From Caballeronia arationis (GTDB taxonomy: Bacteria; Pseudomonadota; Gammaproteobacteria; Burkholderiales; Burkholderiaceae): 64,000 bases of DNA. The position numbers were made by a program, and so were the translations under genes. Of the stretch, positions 1-8,960 are shown piece by piece. The notes under the pieces were generated by a model, which was not told where the DNA came from, made no database searches, and saw nothing but the letters and a program-made list of their open reading frames with translations. The stretch covers positions 1 to 64,000 of the forward strand of contig NZ_FCOG02000037.1 of assembly GCF_001544975.2 (NCBI RefSeq), written 5' to 3'. The stretch's first letter is position 1; every line of letters starts with the position of its first letter.

Positions 1-424
1 TCTCCTCTCTGGCTAACAACACCAGATGAAACAATCCTTTACGCGACATCACATCGCACCATACGCTTGAGTGTGCCTGATATCTGCTGGGGCGACCATT
101 TCCAATCGAGCAGGGTGAGAACGATGCGCCAGCAGACGCTTTCCGGGCAAAGCTTCGTGGGGCGGCGACTCGCGATGCGGCGTGCGGCGCTGAGCGCTTC
201 GGCCGGCACAGATGCGTAACCAGCAGGAGAGCTGTTTCGCGACAGTTCACGGCTCACGGTGGCCGGCGAGCGTCCGAGTATTCGGGCCATGGCCCGAATA
301 CTCACATCTTGTAGCCGCAGGCTTGCAATGGCGAGGCGTTCTTCAGGTTGAAGCTGTTGGTACGAGGCTTTGTCGGGCATTGCGACACCATATACGAGAT
401 AGGTGTTGCACTTCGCTTTTGATA
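1..424 (-). mobile_element. IS30-type insertion sequence remnant
   Basis: The left edge of the window holds the 5' part of an IS30-type element read on the minus strand. The transposase start is at 380, and the outer end is probably within about 403-424, where the sequence TGTTGCACTTCGCTTTTGA looks like an IS30-family terminal repeat. The other end lies outside the window or is lost, so the end position and any target duplication are inferred, not seen. Confidence 0.5.
39..380 (-). pseudogene. IS30 family transposase, N-terminal fragment
   Basis: The 113 residues match the N-terminal DNA-binding half of IS30 transposases: a Leu-rich start (LQPEERLAIASL), a helix-turn-helix with ARILGRSPATVSRELSRN at about residues 32-49, and WSPQQISGTLKRM near the end. 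A full IS30 transposase has about 330-380 residues and carries a C-terminal DDE integrase core. Here the frame hits a stop at 39-41 right after the LKRM motif, and the sequence down to position 1 does not restore the family's next motif. The catalytic domain is therefore missing or out of frame in this window. It could still be expressed as a DNA-binding fragment, but it is best read as broken. Confidence 0.8.
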
Positions 425-627
425 GCGCCCTGCGTTATCCGTACCAGCTCGGGCGGCTCGCAAGAGCACCTGAACCAGAAGCGCTTCCGCTAGCACCACC
501 AGCGACGGCAGCGGCAAAGCACGCACATCGAAGCGTTGCGATATTGCAACTTTTTGTGAAACTTAGTTCACCAGGAGTATTCTTCAAACCGAATTCAGAC
601 ACTTAATCTTTTCGCGGAGATCAGTCG

Positions 628-1797
628 ATGAAGAACACTACTATGGCGACTATTTCGCTAGCATTGCTCGGCGCCGCGGGCGCAGCACAAGCGCAGTCTA
701 GTGTGACGCTCTATGGCGTGATCGACGCAGGTCTCTCTTATGTAAGCAATGCTGACGAAGCAAGCAACCATCGGTGGGGCACTCAAAACGGAATCCTGTC
801 GGGCAGCCGTTGGGGCTTGAAGGGTCAGGAAGACTTAGGCGGCGGCCTGAAGGCAATTTTCCAGTTGGAAAACGGCTTTGACCCGAGCACGGGCCAGTCG
901 AATCAGGGTGGCCGCGAATTCGGGCGTCAAGCGTTCGTCGGTGTGACCAGTAATACCTGGGGTACGCTGACGTTGGGCCGCCAGTACGATCCGTCGGTCG
1001 ACATGGTTCAGGGCATCACGGGCGACAACTATTTCGGCAGCATCATGGCAACGCCGGGCGATATAGACAACTACGATAACGACCTGCGCGTGTCAAACTC
1101 CGTGAAGTACGTTTCGCCGAACTATGCCGGCTTCCAGGTCGAAGGCATCTATGGCTTCAGCAACGTGGCAGGTGCGACGGGTCAAGGCCACACCTGGGGT
1201 GCGGGCGCGACGTACAACAACGGCCCGTTCGCTCTCGCGGCCAGCTACCTCTATGCGAACAACCCGTCCGCAGGGCGCCCGACTGCCGCTGGCGGCGGCT
1301 GGAACAGCCCGTCGTCGGACTCGCTGTTCCTGAGCCCGGTCAACATTGGCTACCAGACGGCTAGCGCGATCGCTATCGCTCGTGCGGCGGGCCAATACGC
1401 GTTCGGCCCATTCACGCTCGGCGCTTCGTACAGCAACGCACAGTATAAGAACGACGGCAATTCGCTCTTCAGCCAGTACGAAAGATTCGATGTCGGCAAC
1501 GGTTTCGTGAACTGGCAGCTTTCGCCGGCGATGCTGCTGGGCCTGGGCTACACGTACACGCATGCTCACGGCGACACGTCGGCCACGTATCATCAGGTCA
1601 GCCTGGGCAGCGATTACTCGCTGTCAAAGCGCACTGACCTTTATGCTGTCGCGGCTTATCAACACGCAAGCGGTACGCAGAAGAATGCGGACGGCGTGAC
1701 GACCTCGGAGGCACAAGCTTCGAACGGTAGTTTCGGTTACAGTAGCGGCAGCAGCCACCAGGAAATTGTGATCGTCGGCATCCGCCACAAATTCTGA
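628..1797 (+). CDS. Gram-negative porin (OpcP/Porin_4 type)
   Basis: This encodes a 389-residue outer-membrane general diffusion porin of the Burkholderia type. It has a signal peptide (MKNTTMATISLALLGAAGAAQAQ) with cleavage after AQAQ. The hallmark SSVTLYGVIDAGLSY follows, then a GSRWGLKGQEDLGGGLKAIF block, and the last strand ends in a C-terminal Phe (GIRHKF), the recognition signal for the BAM machine. Length and ends are normal for the family. The start is set by GGAGATCAG upstream of the ATG. It is preceded by the IS30 remnant and stands alone. Substrate specificity cannot be told from sequence. Confidence 0.93.
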   Translation: MKNTTMATISLALLGAAGAAQAQSSVTLYGVIDAGLSYVSNADEASNHRWGTQNGILSGSRWGLKGQEDLGGGLKAIFQLENGFDPSTGQSNQGGREFGRQAFVGVTSNTWGTLTLGRQYDPSVDMVQGITGDNYFGSIMATPGDIDNYDNDLRVSNSVKYVSPNYAGFQVEGIYGFSNVAGATGQGHTWGAGATYNNGPFALAASYLYANNPSAGRPTAAGGGWNSPSSDSLFLSPVNIGYQTASAIAIARAAGQYAFGPFTLGASYSNAQYKNDGNSLFSQYERFDVGNGFVNWQLSPAMLLGLGYTYTHAHGDTSATYHQVSLGSDYSLSKRTDLYAVAAYQHASGTQKNADGVTTSEAQASNGSFGYSSGSSHQEIVIVGIRHKF

Positions 1798-2242
1798 TTG
1801 TCATCCCGCGTCTGACTGGGCCATTCCAGCATGCGGACGCGGTGATGGCGCGCGTTGATCCGCCGTCGCACAGGGAGGCTGTGGCGTCGTGTTCACGGCT
1901 GACGATTAGAGGGTTCTGCTAGTTCAAACGGCGCCCGTACTTTGTGCCAGAACGCCTCAAGCGTCACACGCTTGAGCCGTTTCTTCATGGCGATCGTTAT
2001 TTGGGACGGGCCATAATGTACTTCAACGGGCAGATTTAGCATCGTCTTGCAACAAGGGGAACGGTTCGGGGAAGATAGCTGGCGTCTACAGCCTCAGAGC
2101 GCCCGCTCTCGACGTACGGGAGATGTGCGGAACTGAAGATCAAGGCTGAAATCCCACAGTTAATTACGCGTGTCAAGAGTCAAGCCACTGACGGCCAGCC
2201 GGCGAAACTCCATCCAGCCATTGTTCGTTATGAGAGACCACG
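1798..2242. other. Intergenic region after porin
   Basis: No convincing gene is seen here. It contains a perfect inverted repeat at 1956-1976 (9-bp arms CTCAAGCGT/ACGCTTGAG around CAC) followed by a weak T-rich stretch (GTTTCTT). This could act as a porin transcript terminator, although it sits about 160 bp downstream of the stop. A 31-codon minus-strand frame at 1893-1988 is present but unsupported. Confidence 0.4.
1956..1986 (+). terminator. Hairpin, possible porin terminator
   Basis: Nine-base perfect inverted repeat (1956-1964 and 1968-1976) with a 3-nt loop, followed within 4 bases by TTTCTT. Only a weak U-tract, so a terminator role is tentative. Confidence 0.35.
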
Positions 2243-2901
2243 ATGCGACTGCTTTTGGTGGAAGCGCATGACATGGTCGCTGCGACGGTGCTCGGGTCCA
2301 TGCGGCGCGCGACATATACGATCGACTGGAAGCGCGAGGAAGAGACGGCAAGGCAGGCGCTGCTGCACGAACCCTATGATCTGGCGCTGCTAGCCTTAGA
2401 CGTTGCTCGACTGAACGGAACCGAGTTATTAAACGCTGATCGGAAAGCGGGCGGTTCAGCGCCGATACTGATTTTGACCGAACGCGATGAGGGTGCGGAC
2501 GGCATCGAAGTCTATTTGCGGGCGCCGATGATTTCATGAGGAAACCGCTCGACTTCGACGAGCTTGCCGCGCGCGTTTACGCCTTGCTGCGCCGCCGCGC
2601 CGACCGCCCCCAGGCGGTGCACGTCCATGGCGGACTCACGCTGGATCCGGCCGCGCACGAAGCGAGCAAGGACGGCAATCCATTGCTTCTTACGCCTCGT
2701 GAATTTGCGATATTGGAGGCTTTAATGGAAGAGACCACTCGCGCAATCAGCCGCACAGAGCTTTCCAAACTGTTATACGGACAGGGACCAGACCCTGAGA
2801 GCAACACGATACAGGTGTACGTAAATAGCCTGCCTCAGAAGATCGGCGAAGACAAGATCATTACCCTGCGGGGCTTGGGGTACCGGCTGAAGATGACGTA
2901 A
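2243..2901 (+). pseudogene. OmpR/PhoB-family response regulator, frameshifted (TctD/QseB type)
   Basis: Two overlapping frames (2243-2539 and 2536-2901) together make one OmpR-type regulator. The first gives a receiver domain up to about residue 90. The second resumes with the expected ADDFMRKPLDFDEL segment and a full winged-helix domain (LTPREFAILEAL, ending ITLRGLGYRLKMT). A loss of one base near 2515-2525 explains the break. The receiver is also damaged: the usual LLDL phospho-acceptor Asp is Ala (LALLALDVARLNG), and the acidic pair near the N-terminus reads VEAHDM instead of VEDDDM. The switch Lys-Pro is kept. No histidine kinase gene follows. The intact winged-helix half could in theory still be made from 2536. 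Confidence 0.85.
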
Positions 2902-3474
2902 CAGAAATGTACGCGCAGGTCAGCTACAGGGCGCTCCCGATAACAAGGCCTATCAACACTGCCCCAACGATTCTGACGCTTTGGTCGCAGGAGGTGCCGC
3001 GGCGCGAGTTTCTGCGCGCCCTCCGAGGGAATCGCGCCGACACATGCTCGAATAGCATCGCGTGTTTCTTGTATATGTTCGTGAACAACACCAAATTAGA
3101 ACGTTCGCCATTTAGGCGCGATGAGATACACCAAGATCAAATTTCGTTTCGAACACAGGGCTAGAATTTATGGCATTGCTTTCTCTGACATAACGACTAG
3201 ATTCTAAGTGTGCTTCTCCTTTTGCACCGGACCCATCAGTCCACTGGCGATTTTTTGAGCGCTCATGCCGCTTCGAACCGCCCCGCGCTAGCGCTCATCC
3301 TGCGCCCCCCTCTTAAGAGCTTGCTAAGCCGATTCTCTGCGTTTCACGAATGGGACTCGGCGAGACATCGCATTCAACGCGACCACGCACATGGTCGTGC
3401 TTAACCAACTCATGTCGCAACGTTATGCCACGAGCGACTGAAAAGCAGCTTTCCAACTCCTTGGGGGAAACATC
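2902..3474. other. Intergenic region, no recognised gene
   Basis: No recognisable coding sequence. AT content is somewhat higher than in neighbouring genes. The cognate sensor kinase expected after a TctD/QseB-type regulator is absent. GAGCGCTCAT near 3257-3266 recurs as AGCGCTCAT near 3291-3299, close to the 10-bp palindrome GCGCTAGCGC at about 3285-3294. No T-tract or obvious promoter was identified. Confidence 0.4.
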
Positions 3475-3723
3475 ATGAAGGCAATTCACCTCATCTCCGC
3501 AGTCGTGCTAGGCGCGATTGCACTGAACGGAGTCCATGCGCAAGATAAAACGGACACGCAGCAGCCTGCTCAGGTGAACGCGGCAGCGCCCTCTGCGTCG
3601 ACGGACTATGGCGGTGTCAGCTCGACTAAAGACGCCTCCGGCTATTCCTCGTATTGGGCGGCCAGGCCAGCGATGAATTGCAGCCCCAGAAGTCTTTGCA
3701 ACACATCCGGCGGGGGTCGCTGA
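3475..3723 (+). CDS. Small secreted protein, hypothetical
   Basis: An 82-residue protein with a clear signal peptide (MKAIHLISAVVLGAIALNGVHAQ, cleavage after VHAQ). A low-complexity Ala/Gln/Ser linker follows, then TDYGGVSST and a C-terminal CSPRSLCNTSGGG with two Cys that could form a disulfide. This layout resembles small exported proteins common in Burkholderiaceae. Their function is unknown to me. The start is well supported by GGGGGA seven bases before the ATG. It stands alone between two gene-poor stretches. Confidence 0.7.
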   Translation: MKAIHLISAVVLGAIALNGVHAQDKTDTQQPAQVNAAAPSASTDYGGVSSTKDASGYSSYWAARPAMNCSPRSLCNTSGGGR

Positions 3724-4232
3724 GCTGAGAACTCATTTGGTCGCCTGTCTTTTGTCCCCATCGATTTTTAGCCTGGATCGCCTTTCGATACAAGCGAGAC
3801 GCGGTTGCTAACACTCGTCGCGCACTTCCTGATTTTGAGGACTGAGGCCTTTAAGGCGCTGTTGGTGTCGTTTTGCGTCGAGGGCTTTTCAAGCGATGGG
3901 GACTTGATCAACACGTCGCCGAACACAGATCTGCAATCTGCCACCGCAGATAAGGATGTGGGGCGCCTGCCGGGACCGAAGTTCCATCGGGGGCCGAAAC
4001 TCGCGCGGGTGCGCTCATCTGGGCGGAGGTCAAGACGCTCGACGTGGGTACATTCGGACCGCCACTGCTTTGCCCGCTCTTCCTGCGTATCCCAGAAGGT
4101 GCCGGTTGCAGCCGTCGGGGTATTCGAGAGGAACAGGCCCTATAAAACGAGCAGTCACATCCGCAGAACCGGACCCGTTTTGCAGCCCGTAATTGTTGAC
4201 ACGACCCAAAAGCCGCCGCGCGGACCCGACAC
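3724..4232. other. Intergenic region, no recognised gene
   Basis: Long open frames cross this stretch on both strands (for example 3908-4258 minus), but none shows a recognisable domain or a ribosome site. The composition suggests an old, degraded coding region. I see nothing I can name. Confidence 0.35.
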
Positions 4233-5438
4233 ATGAGCGTTTCCCCGATGACTCTCACTTCCCGCTATACCGAAATCCCCGATCTCGCCGACGACATCCC
4301 CTCCCTGCGCGAGATTCGCCACCACATCCACCAGCATCCTGAACTTGCCTTCGAGGAACTGCAAACCGCTGCGCTCGTCGCGGAGAAGCTTGCCGATTGG
4401 GGCTGGCAAGTGACGCGTGGCGTCGGCGAGACGGGTGTCGTCGGCACGCTGAAGGTGGGCGAGGGCGCGCGCAGCATCGGCCTGCGCGCGGACATGGACG
4501 CGCTGCCGATCGTCGAGCAGACCGGCAAGCCCTACGCCAGCGCGACCCACGGCAAGATGCACGCATGCGGCCACGACGGTCACACGACGATGCTCCTCGG
4601 CGCCGCCCGCCATCTCGCACGCACGCGGCGTTTCAGCGGCACGGTGCATCTGTACTTCCAGCCGGCGGAGGAGCGCAGCGTCCCGAGCGGCGCGCAGAAG
4701 ATGATCGCGGACGGCCTCTTCGATCGCTTTCCCTGTGACGCCGTGTTCGGCGCGCACAACCATCCGGGCATGCCGCCGGGTACGTTCCTGTTCCGCAAGG
4801 GCGCGTTCACGGCCGCGGGCGATATGGTGACGATCACGATCGAAGGCGTCGGCGGCCATGCGGCGCGGCCGCACCTGACGGTCGATCCGGTCGTGGTGGC
4901 GTCGAGCGTCGTGATGGCGCTGCAGACGATCGTCTCGCGTAACGTCGATCCTTCGCAGCCGGCCGTCGTCACGGTTGGCTCGCTGCACGCGGGCACGGCG
5001 AACAACGTCATCTCGAATTCGGCGAAGCTGGAACTGAGCGTGCGCTCGTTCAGCGAGGACGTGCGCGCGCTGCTCAAGCGCCGCATCGCGGAACTGGTCC
5101 AGGCGCAGGCCACGAGCTACGGTGCGACGGCAATCGTGGCGTACGTGGGGGGCCATCCGGCCGTCGTGAACACCGACGCGGAGACGGAATTCGCCACGCG
5201 GGTTGCGCGCGAACTGGTCGGGGAAGAGAACGTCGTCGCGAACGCGGATATCCTCATGGGCAGCGAAGACTTTGCGTTCATGCTGCACGAGCGCCCAGGC
5301 TCGTTCCTGTGCATCGGCAACGGCGCTGGCGAGGATGGCTGCATGGTCCACAACCCGCAGTACGACTTCAACGATGCCAACCTTCCGATCGGCGCGGCCT
5401 ACTGGACGCGTCTCGTCGAACGGTTTCTCGCACAATAA
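4233..5438 (+). CDS. M20 family amidohydrolase (hippurate hydrolase/aminoacylase type)
   Basis: A 401-residue zinc-dependent peptidase M20D enzyme that hydrolyses N-acyl or N-aroyl amino acids in the cytosol. Visible motifs are the start RHHIHQHPELAFEE, then LRADMDALPI, the metal-binding HGKMHACGHDGHTTML (Cys/His ligands and the conserved Asp), the catalytic Glu pair in YFQPAEE, the dimerisation-domain GGHAARPH, and GSEDFAFML near the C-terminus. Length is normal for HipO-like enzymes. The start is the first ATG; a second in-frame ATG at 4248 is possible, since no strong ribosome site decides. The exact substrate cannot be predicted. Confidence 0.9.
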   Translation: MSVSPMTLTSRYTEIPDLADDIPSLREIRHHIHQHPELAFEELQTAALVAEKLADWGWQVTRGVGETGVVGTLKVGEGARSIGLRADMDALPIVEQTGKPYASATHGKMHACGHDGHTTMLLGAARHLARTRRFSGTVHLYFQPAEERSVPSGAQKMIADGLFDRFPCDAVFGAHNHPGMPPGTFLFRKGAFTAAGDMVTITIEGVGGHAARPHLTVDPVVVASSVVMALQTIVSRNVDPSQPAVVTVGSLHAGTANNVISNSAKLELSVRSFSEDVRALLKRRIAELVQAQATSYGATAIVAYVGGHPAVVNTDAETEFATRVARELVGEENVVANADILMGSEDFAFMLHERPGSFLCIGNGAGEDGCMVHNPQYDFNDANLPIGAAYWTRLVERFLAQ

Positions 5439-5760
5439 CTTTTATAAAACTTTAAGCGCATGACGCTCGTCACGCACGGCCGAAGCGAGGGCTCTATTGC
5501 ACGATGACGAATGCAAGATCGCTCTATTACGGTCTCCGATTCCGGCAGTCGTCGTGACGAAGGATCTGTCCGCTTCGCAACTCTATCTTGCGTTTAAACA
5601 GAATCGTCAGCGCGTTGCTGCGGCTGTCGCAGAAATCTACGTGTAGGATCTCGTCCCGTACCGCGGTTCGCCGACTGCATGAATCACAGGCGCGACACCA
5701 ACGAGCAAGCCGGGCGCTGTCATTAAGTCGACGACTCATGCCTGCGCCAACCTGGCGCAG
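5439..5760. other. Intergenic region, no recognised gene
   Basis: Lies between the amidohydrolase and the convergent Nudix gene. A plus-strand frame ending near 5648 (…LYLAFKQNRQRVAAAVAEIYV) looks protein-like, but it has no good start and no family I recognise. No clear terminator hairpin with a T-tract was seen. Confidence 0.3.
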
Positions 5761-6192
5761 CTACTTTTTACGCCGTTGACCCATCAGCTTCACGATGTCG
5801 GTCGTCGGCGCGCTGGTCAAGAGGCGAGGGATGTCTTCGAGATGGACCCAACGGCATTTGGAGATTTCGTTGCTCGGGCGAGCCTTGGCGCGATTTGAAA
5901 TTTCACAGGAGAACACGTGATGGTGCTTTTGCTTGCCACGAAAGTCGAAGAGATACTTCGCCGACTTCCCGGACAGTCGCGTTTCTTCCTTGAGCTCCCG
6001 AAGTGCGGCGGCCGAGATGTGTTCGCCGTGCTTCAGAATCCCACCTGGCAGTGCCCACTTCGACTGACTACGTGCGACCAGGAGGATTCGCTTACCTCTG
6101 CGACAGATGACGGTGGCGCGTTTCTTCAAACTGACCTCCCACTTATCTTCCAGGTATTTTCGAGGCGCTTTATGCGCCAGCGTATCGGGCAC
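5761..6192 (-). CDS. Nudix hydrolase
   Basis: A 143-residue pyrophosphohydrolase of the Nudix superfamily. The Nudix box is readable as GILKHGEHISAAALRELKEE, fitting G-x5-E-x7-RE-L-x-EE, but the Gly that normally follows two positions after EE is Arg (EETRL). The metal-binding Glu residues are kept. WALPGG precedes the box and WVHLEDIPRLL follows it, as in small MutT-like enzymes. The listed start is a GTG. A TTG at 6129, five bases after GGGAGG, would give a 122-residue protein beginning just before RATVICRRGKRI and may be the true start. Substrate unknown. Confidence 0.82.
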   Translation of the reverse strand: MPDTLAHKAPRKYLEDKWEVSLKKRATVICRRGKRILLVARSQSKWALPGGILKHGEHISAAALRELKEETRLSGKSAKYLFDFRGKQKHHHVFSCEISNRAKARPSNEISKCRWVHLEDIPRLLTSAPTTDIVKLMGQRRKK

Positions 6193-6373
6193 TGCTTGAT
6201 ATAACCGAGCATCCTAATACAGAACCGCAGTCGCCCGGCGACGCCTCGACCTGATCGCTGTTTACACGCAACAACTTGAAAGGCGTTTCATCAAATCGAC
6301 ACAGAAATTGGGTTCCGAGAATATCGCTGTGGTAAGGTCGGGCAAACCACGTTTCGTCCGACTCGAGGCTCCA

Positions 6374-7288
6374 ATGGTGGATATGGATGCTGACTGGCCC
6401 TTACCGCGGCCAATCAATCTTTTCAAGGAAGAACAGCGGCCGGCGGTTTCATCGCTATCAACGACAAGTTCCATCGCAAGTACTTTCTCATCACTGGCTA
6501 CACCGGTGGTCGCCGAGGCAGTGCGGCGGGCGCGGGAACTGGCCACGAATTGCGATGCTGAAGGATTCCACCAGCTTCGCGTCGCATTCAGAAAACTGCG
6601 TGCCTTGTATTGGGCCTATTCGCCCTACCTCGGTGAAGAGGCAACCGCGCAGGCCACCGAAGAGTTCAAGCGCCTTGCTGCGGTAGCCGGTGGAACGCGC
6701 GACTGGGACATTGCTGGCGATCTTTTGAAAGGCGCGCGGGAGTCACGCGCATCGATGGGACTGCTCGTGGCCGCTGCGCGTGAGAAGCGGGCACAAGCAG
6801 TGGTGCATAGCCAGACGATGATAAAGAGCGACGATATCGAGGCGTTTCTGAATGACGTCTTGCTTCGCGCGCAAGTGACGTTGGAGTCGAGCTGCAACGA
6901 TCTTCCCATTCAGGAGTTCGCCGAGGATCGTGTTCGTCGCGCGCAGCGCGCACTGAAGAAGCGCAGCAGATATGCATCTCGTAACGACACCGCCCACGAA
7001 GAAGATCTCCATGATGTTCGCAAGGCCGGCAAGAAGCTGAGGTATCTGCTCGAGTTTTTTCAACCCGTCATCAAGGGCGGACACGATCGCACCATCAAAG
7101 AATTGACGTCCGTGCAGAACAAGCTCGGCCAGTTCAACGACATTGCCGCAAGCGAGACCCTGATTCGGAGTGCGTCATTCAACGACATTCCACCCGAAGT
7201 TGTGCAGGAGTCGCTGCAATGGCTGGAAAAGCAGAAGTGCCGACGGATGCGTGCAGCATCGCAGCGTGTTCGAGCCATCGCAAGCTGA
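6374..7288 (+). CDS. CHAD domain-containing protein
   Basis: A 304-residue protein dominated by a CHAD (conserved histidine alpha-helical) domain. This all-helical domain has conserved His and basic residues and is linked in the literature to polyphosphate binding. Its two repeats are visible: FHQLRVAFRKLRALYWAYSPYL and, about 150 residues later, LHDVRKAGKKLRYLLEFFQPV, then LGQFNDIAAS. No CYTH triphosphatase domain is attached. The start at 6374 is preferred because GAGG precedes it by five bases; a TTG at 6308 would add 22 residues. The Ser/Thr-rich N-terminal stretch is variable. No operon partner is visible. Confidence 0.85.
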   Translation: MVDMDADWPLPRPINLFKEEQRPAVSSLSTTSSIASTFSSLATPVVAEAVRRARELATNCDAEGFHQLRVAFRKLRALYWAYSPYLGEEATAQATEEFKRLAAVAGGTRDWDIAGDLLKGARESRASMGLLVAAAREKRAQAVVHSQTMIKSDDIEAFLNDVLLRAQVTLESSCNDLPIQEFAEDRVRRAQRALKKRSRYASRNDTAHEEDLHDVRKAGKKLRYLLEFFQPVIKGGHDRTIKELTSVQNKLGQFNDIAASETLIRSASFNDIPPEVVQESLQWLEKQKCRRMRAASQRVRAIAS

Positions 7289-7417
7289 GCCTGCCGCGAT
7301 TTCCAACGCCGAGCACGGCATTTTCAATGAGTTGTCTGGCCGGGTTGGCGTGAAGCGGGGCGCTATGTTTATCGGTCCATTCCGGCGTGGCGTAGCCAGC
7401 TTATAAGCGCGGCGGGG

Positions 7418-7495
7418 TCACGCCGGGTCATCTGCAAAGCCGATCACGCCGTCGGGACGCACAGCGAAGAGCGCTCCAATACCTGAAGGCCCATT
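7418..7495 (-). pseudogene. Flavin monooxygenase C-terminal remnant
   Basis: The minus-strand frame reads GPSGIGALFAVRPDGVIGF followed by ADDPA and a stop. The pattern LVRPDG(Y/V)VGF is typical of the extreme C-terminus of PheA/TfdB-type FAD monooxygenases. The frame has a stop immediately upstream, so only about 25 residues survive. The match is short and the assignment is tentative. Confidence 0.35.
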
Positions 7496-7498
7496 TCA

Positions 7499-7538
7499 GC
7501 GTTGACCCCTTTAGGGGCGTCAGCGCTTATTCGATTTT
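7499..7538 (+). terminator. Possible rho-independent terminator
   Basis: An imperfect GC-rich inverted repeat (GCGTTGACCCCT around TT, then AGGGGCGTCAGCGC) spans 7499-7526 and is followed by TTATTCGATTTTT. It could end transcription from the CHAD gene on the plus strand, although it lies 210 bases downstream. Confidence 0.4.
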
Positions 7539-8016
7539 TCTGTGGCCGGTGATTCAAGATCGGCCAAAAATCGGGAGGCTGCGAATTGCAGCGATCAGGT
7601 CACCGTTGGCCAGAAAATCGGCGGAAGGCCAGATAGTCGGCGCGACCGCGACTATCACCCAAACGATGTTTCGTATTGATCGCCAGCGATTCCCTTTCGA
7701 ACCAGCCCCGAAGGCCAGAAAAGGTACACCGGTCTTTTGTAATAGGTCGCTCCTGTATAGATGCTGATGGCGGACGGAATGACTCTTGAAAAGATAAATG
7801 ACAAAGAGCCGACAAGCGTGTGTAATCGGCATTACAGTCCGGCATGACCCAATAACCCACCGTTGGCAGCGAAGGGCGGCCGTCGCCCCTATCGCCATTC
7901 GACCAGGTGGCAATCGGAATTTTTTTAAGTACAGCGGGAATATTAGAAGGATAGCGATCGTTAACCCTCCTCTGGCGCCAACTCGCGGAGCAATTTCCGC
8001 ATAGCGGAGGACGAAG

Positions 8017-8895
8017 ATGTCGTTATCTAAAGCATTTATCGGCGTAGCAAAGCAATTGTTGCCCGACTATCTATTTTTGAGCATGCAACATCGAAAGAAG
8101 GTCGGACGCTTTCCGAATTTGCAGAAGCCCACCACATACAACGAGAAGATCCTTCACCGATGCCTCCATCCTGATCCACGATACGCTACTTTGACGGACA
8201 AACTCACCGTCCGCGATTATGTGAAATCCAAGATAGGCGAAGAGTATCTGATACCTCTGATTGCAGAGCCTGAATCGCTGACTAGAGAGGTATTCGACGC
8301 GCTTCCTTCGGCTTTTGTAATGAAGGCGAATCATGGAAGTGGATACGTCAAGGTAATTAAAGACAAGTCGACGACCAGTTTCGAAGAATTGAACGATCTT
8401 GCCACTCAGTGGTTATCGGCCGATTTCTATCGCGTGGCGCGCGAGCGACACTACCGTGCTATCAAGCATCGGATCTATTTCGAAACCTTGCTGCTAGACG
8501 AGCGCGGCGCCGTTCCGGCAGACTTCAAAATATATGTGTTCAAAGACGACAACGGCTGCAAGACGGTGTTTCTCTGCGTGATCTCCGATCGATTCACGGA
8601 TCACCCACGCGCTGATTTCTACGACGCCCAATGGAATCTCCTCGACATCGGTATCGGTCATTTCGGGCGTAGCAAGTCTCCCCATCCGCGCCCTGAGAAC
8701 CTTCCGATGCTTTTGGGTCTCGGAGAACGGCTGGCCGAGGAGTTCCAATTTGTTCGGGTCGACCTTTATTCACCGCAAGGCAGGATCTATTTTGGCGAGC
8801 TCACCTTTACGCCCGGCGCAGGGGTACTTCAACTTCGGCCGGACAGCGTCGACTATGAGTGGGGCAGGTACGTTCAGGATACTCGAGCGCATTGA
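8017..8895 (+). CDS. TupA-like ATP-grasp protein
   Basis: A 292-residue protein of the TupA-like ATP-grasp family, whose founding member helps build teichuronopeptide; relatives sit in capsule and polysaccharide clusters. The signature blocks appear in order: PTTYNEKILHRCLHPDPRY, LTDKLTVRDYV, AFVMKANHGSGYVKVI, PADFKIYVF, and the metal-site segment RVDLYSPQGRIYFGELTFTP. The start is supported by GGAGG seven bases upstream. The gene is AT-richer than its neighbours and has no surface-polysaccharide partners nearby, which suggests transfer as a single gene. The acceptor substrate is unknown. Confidence 0.82.
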   Translation: MSLSKAFIGVAKQLLPDYLFLSMQHRKKVGRFPNLQKPTTYNEKILHRCLHPDPRYATLTDKLTVRDYVKSKIGEEYLIPLIAEPESLTREVFDALPSAFVMKANHGSGYVKVIKDKSTTSFEELNDLATQWLSADFYRVARERHYRAIKHRIYFETLLLDERGAVPADFKIYVFKDDNGCKTVFLCVISDRFTDHPRADFYDAQWNLLDIGIGHFGRSKSPHPRPENLPMLLGLGERLAEEFQFVRVDLYSPQGRIYFGELTFTPGAGVLQLRPDSVDYEWGRYVQDTRAH

Positions 8896-8960
8896 AGCAA
8901 CGCCTCTTCGTTCAAGCATCGCTGGCTGCAGGCGATCCCCGTAGCTCCAGTACGAAATTC

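Larger units (their letters stand above)
7289..8016. other. Gene-poor stretch with remnants
   Basis: About 730 bases without an intact gene. It holds the flavin monooxygenase tail remnant (7418-7495) and a possible terminator (7499-7538). A 360-base minus-strand frame (7554-7913) has no recognisable domain. Composition becomes AT-richer toward 8016, where the ATP-grasp gene begins. Confidence 0.45.

Noticed and set aside
1893..1988. 31-codon minus-strand ORF (MKKRLKRVTLEAFWHKVRAP start)
   Set aside because: Protein-like but without a ribosome site or known family, and it overlaps the palindrome at 1956-1976. It is probably chance or an old IS scrap.
3805..4236. Plus-strand ORF of 143 codons before the amidohydrolase
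   Set aside because: No domain, no ribosome site, and equally long frames on the other strand. High GC makes such frames common.
4155..5435. Long minus-strand ORF opposite the M20 amidohydrolase
   Set aside because: It is an antisense shadow of a clearly conserved enzyme on the plus strand, Arg/Ala/His-rich and without motifs. The same applies to the long antisense frames under the T6SS genes.
5497..5648. Plus-strand frame ending LYLAFKQNRQRVAAAVAEIYV
   Set aside because: No plausible start and no recognisable family.
7554..7913. Minus-strand ORF of 119 codons
   Set aside because: No motif or start signal; its composition suggests degraded DNA. Not confident enough to call a transposase remnant.
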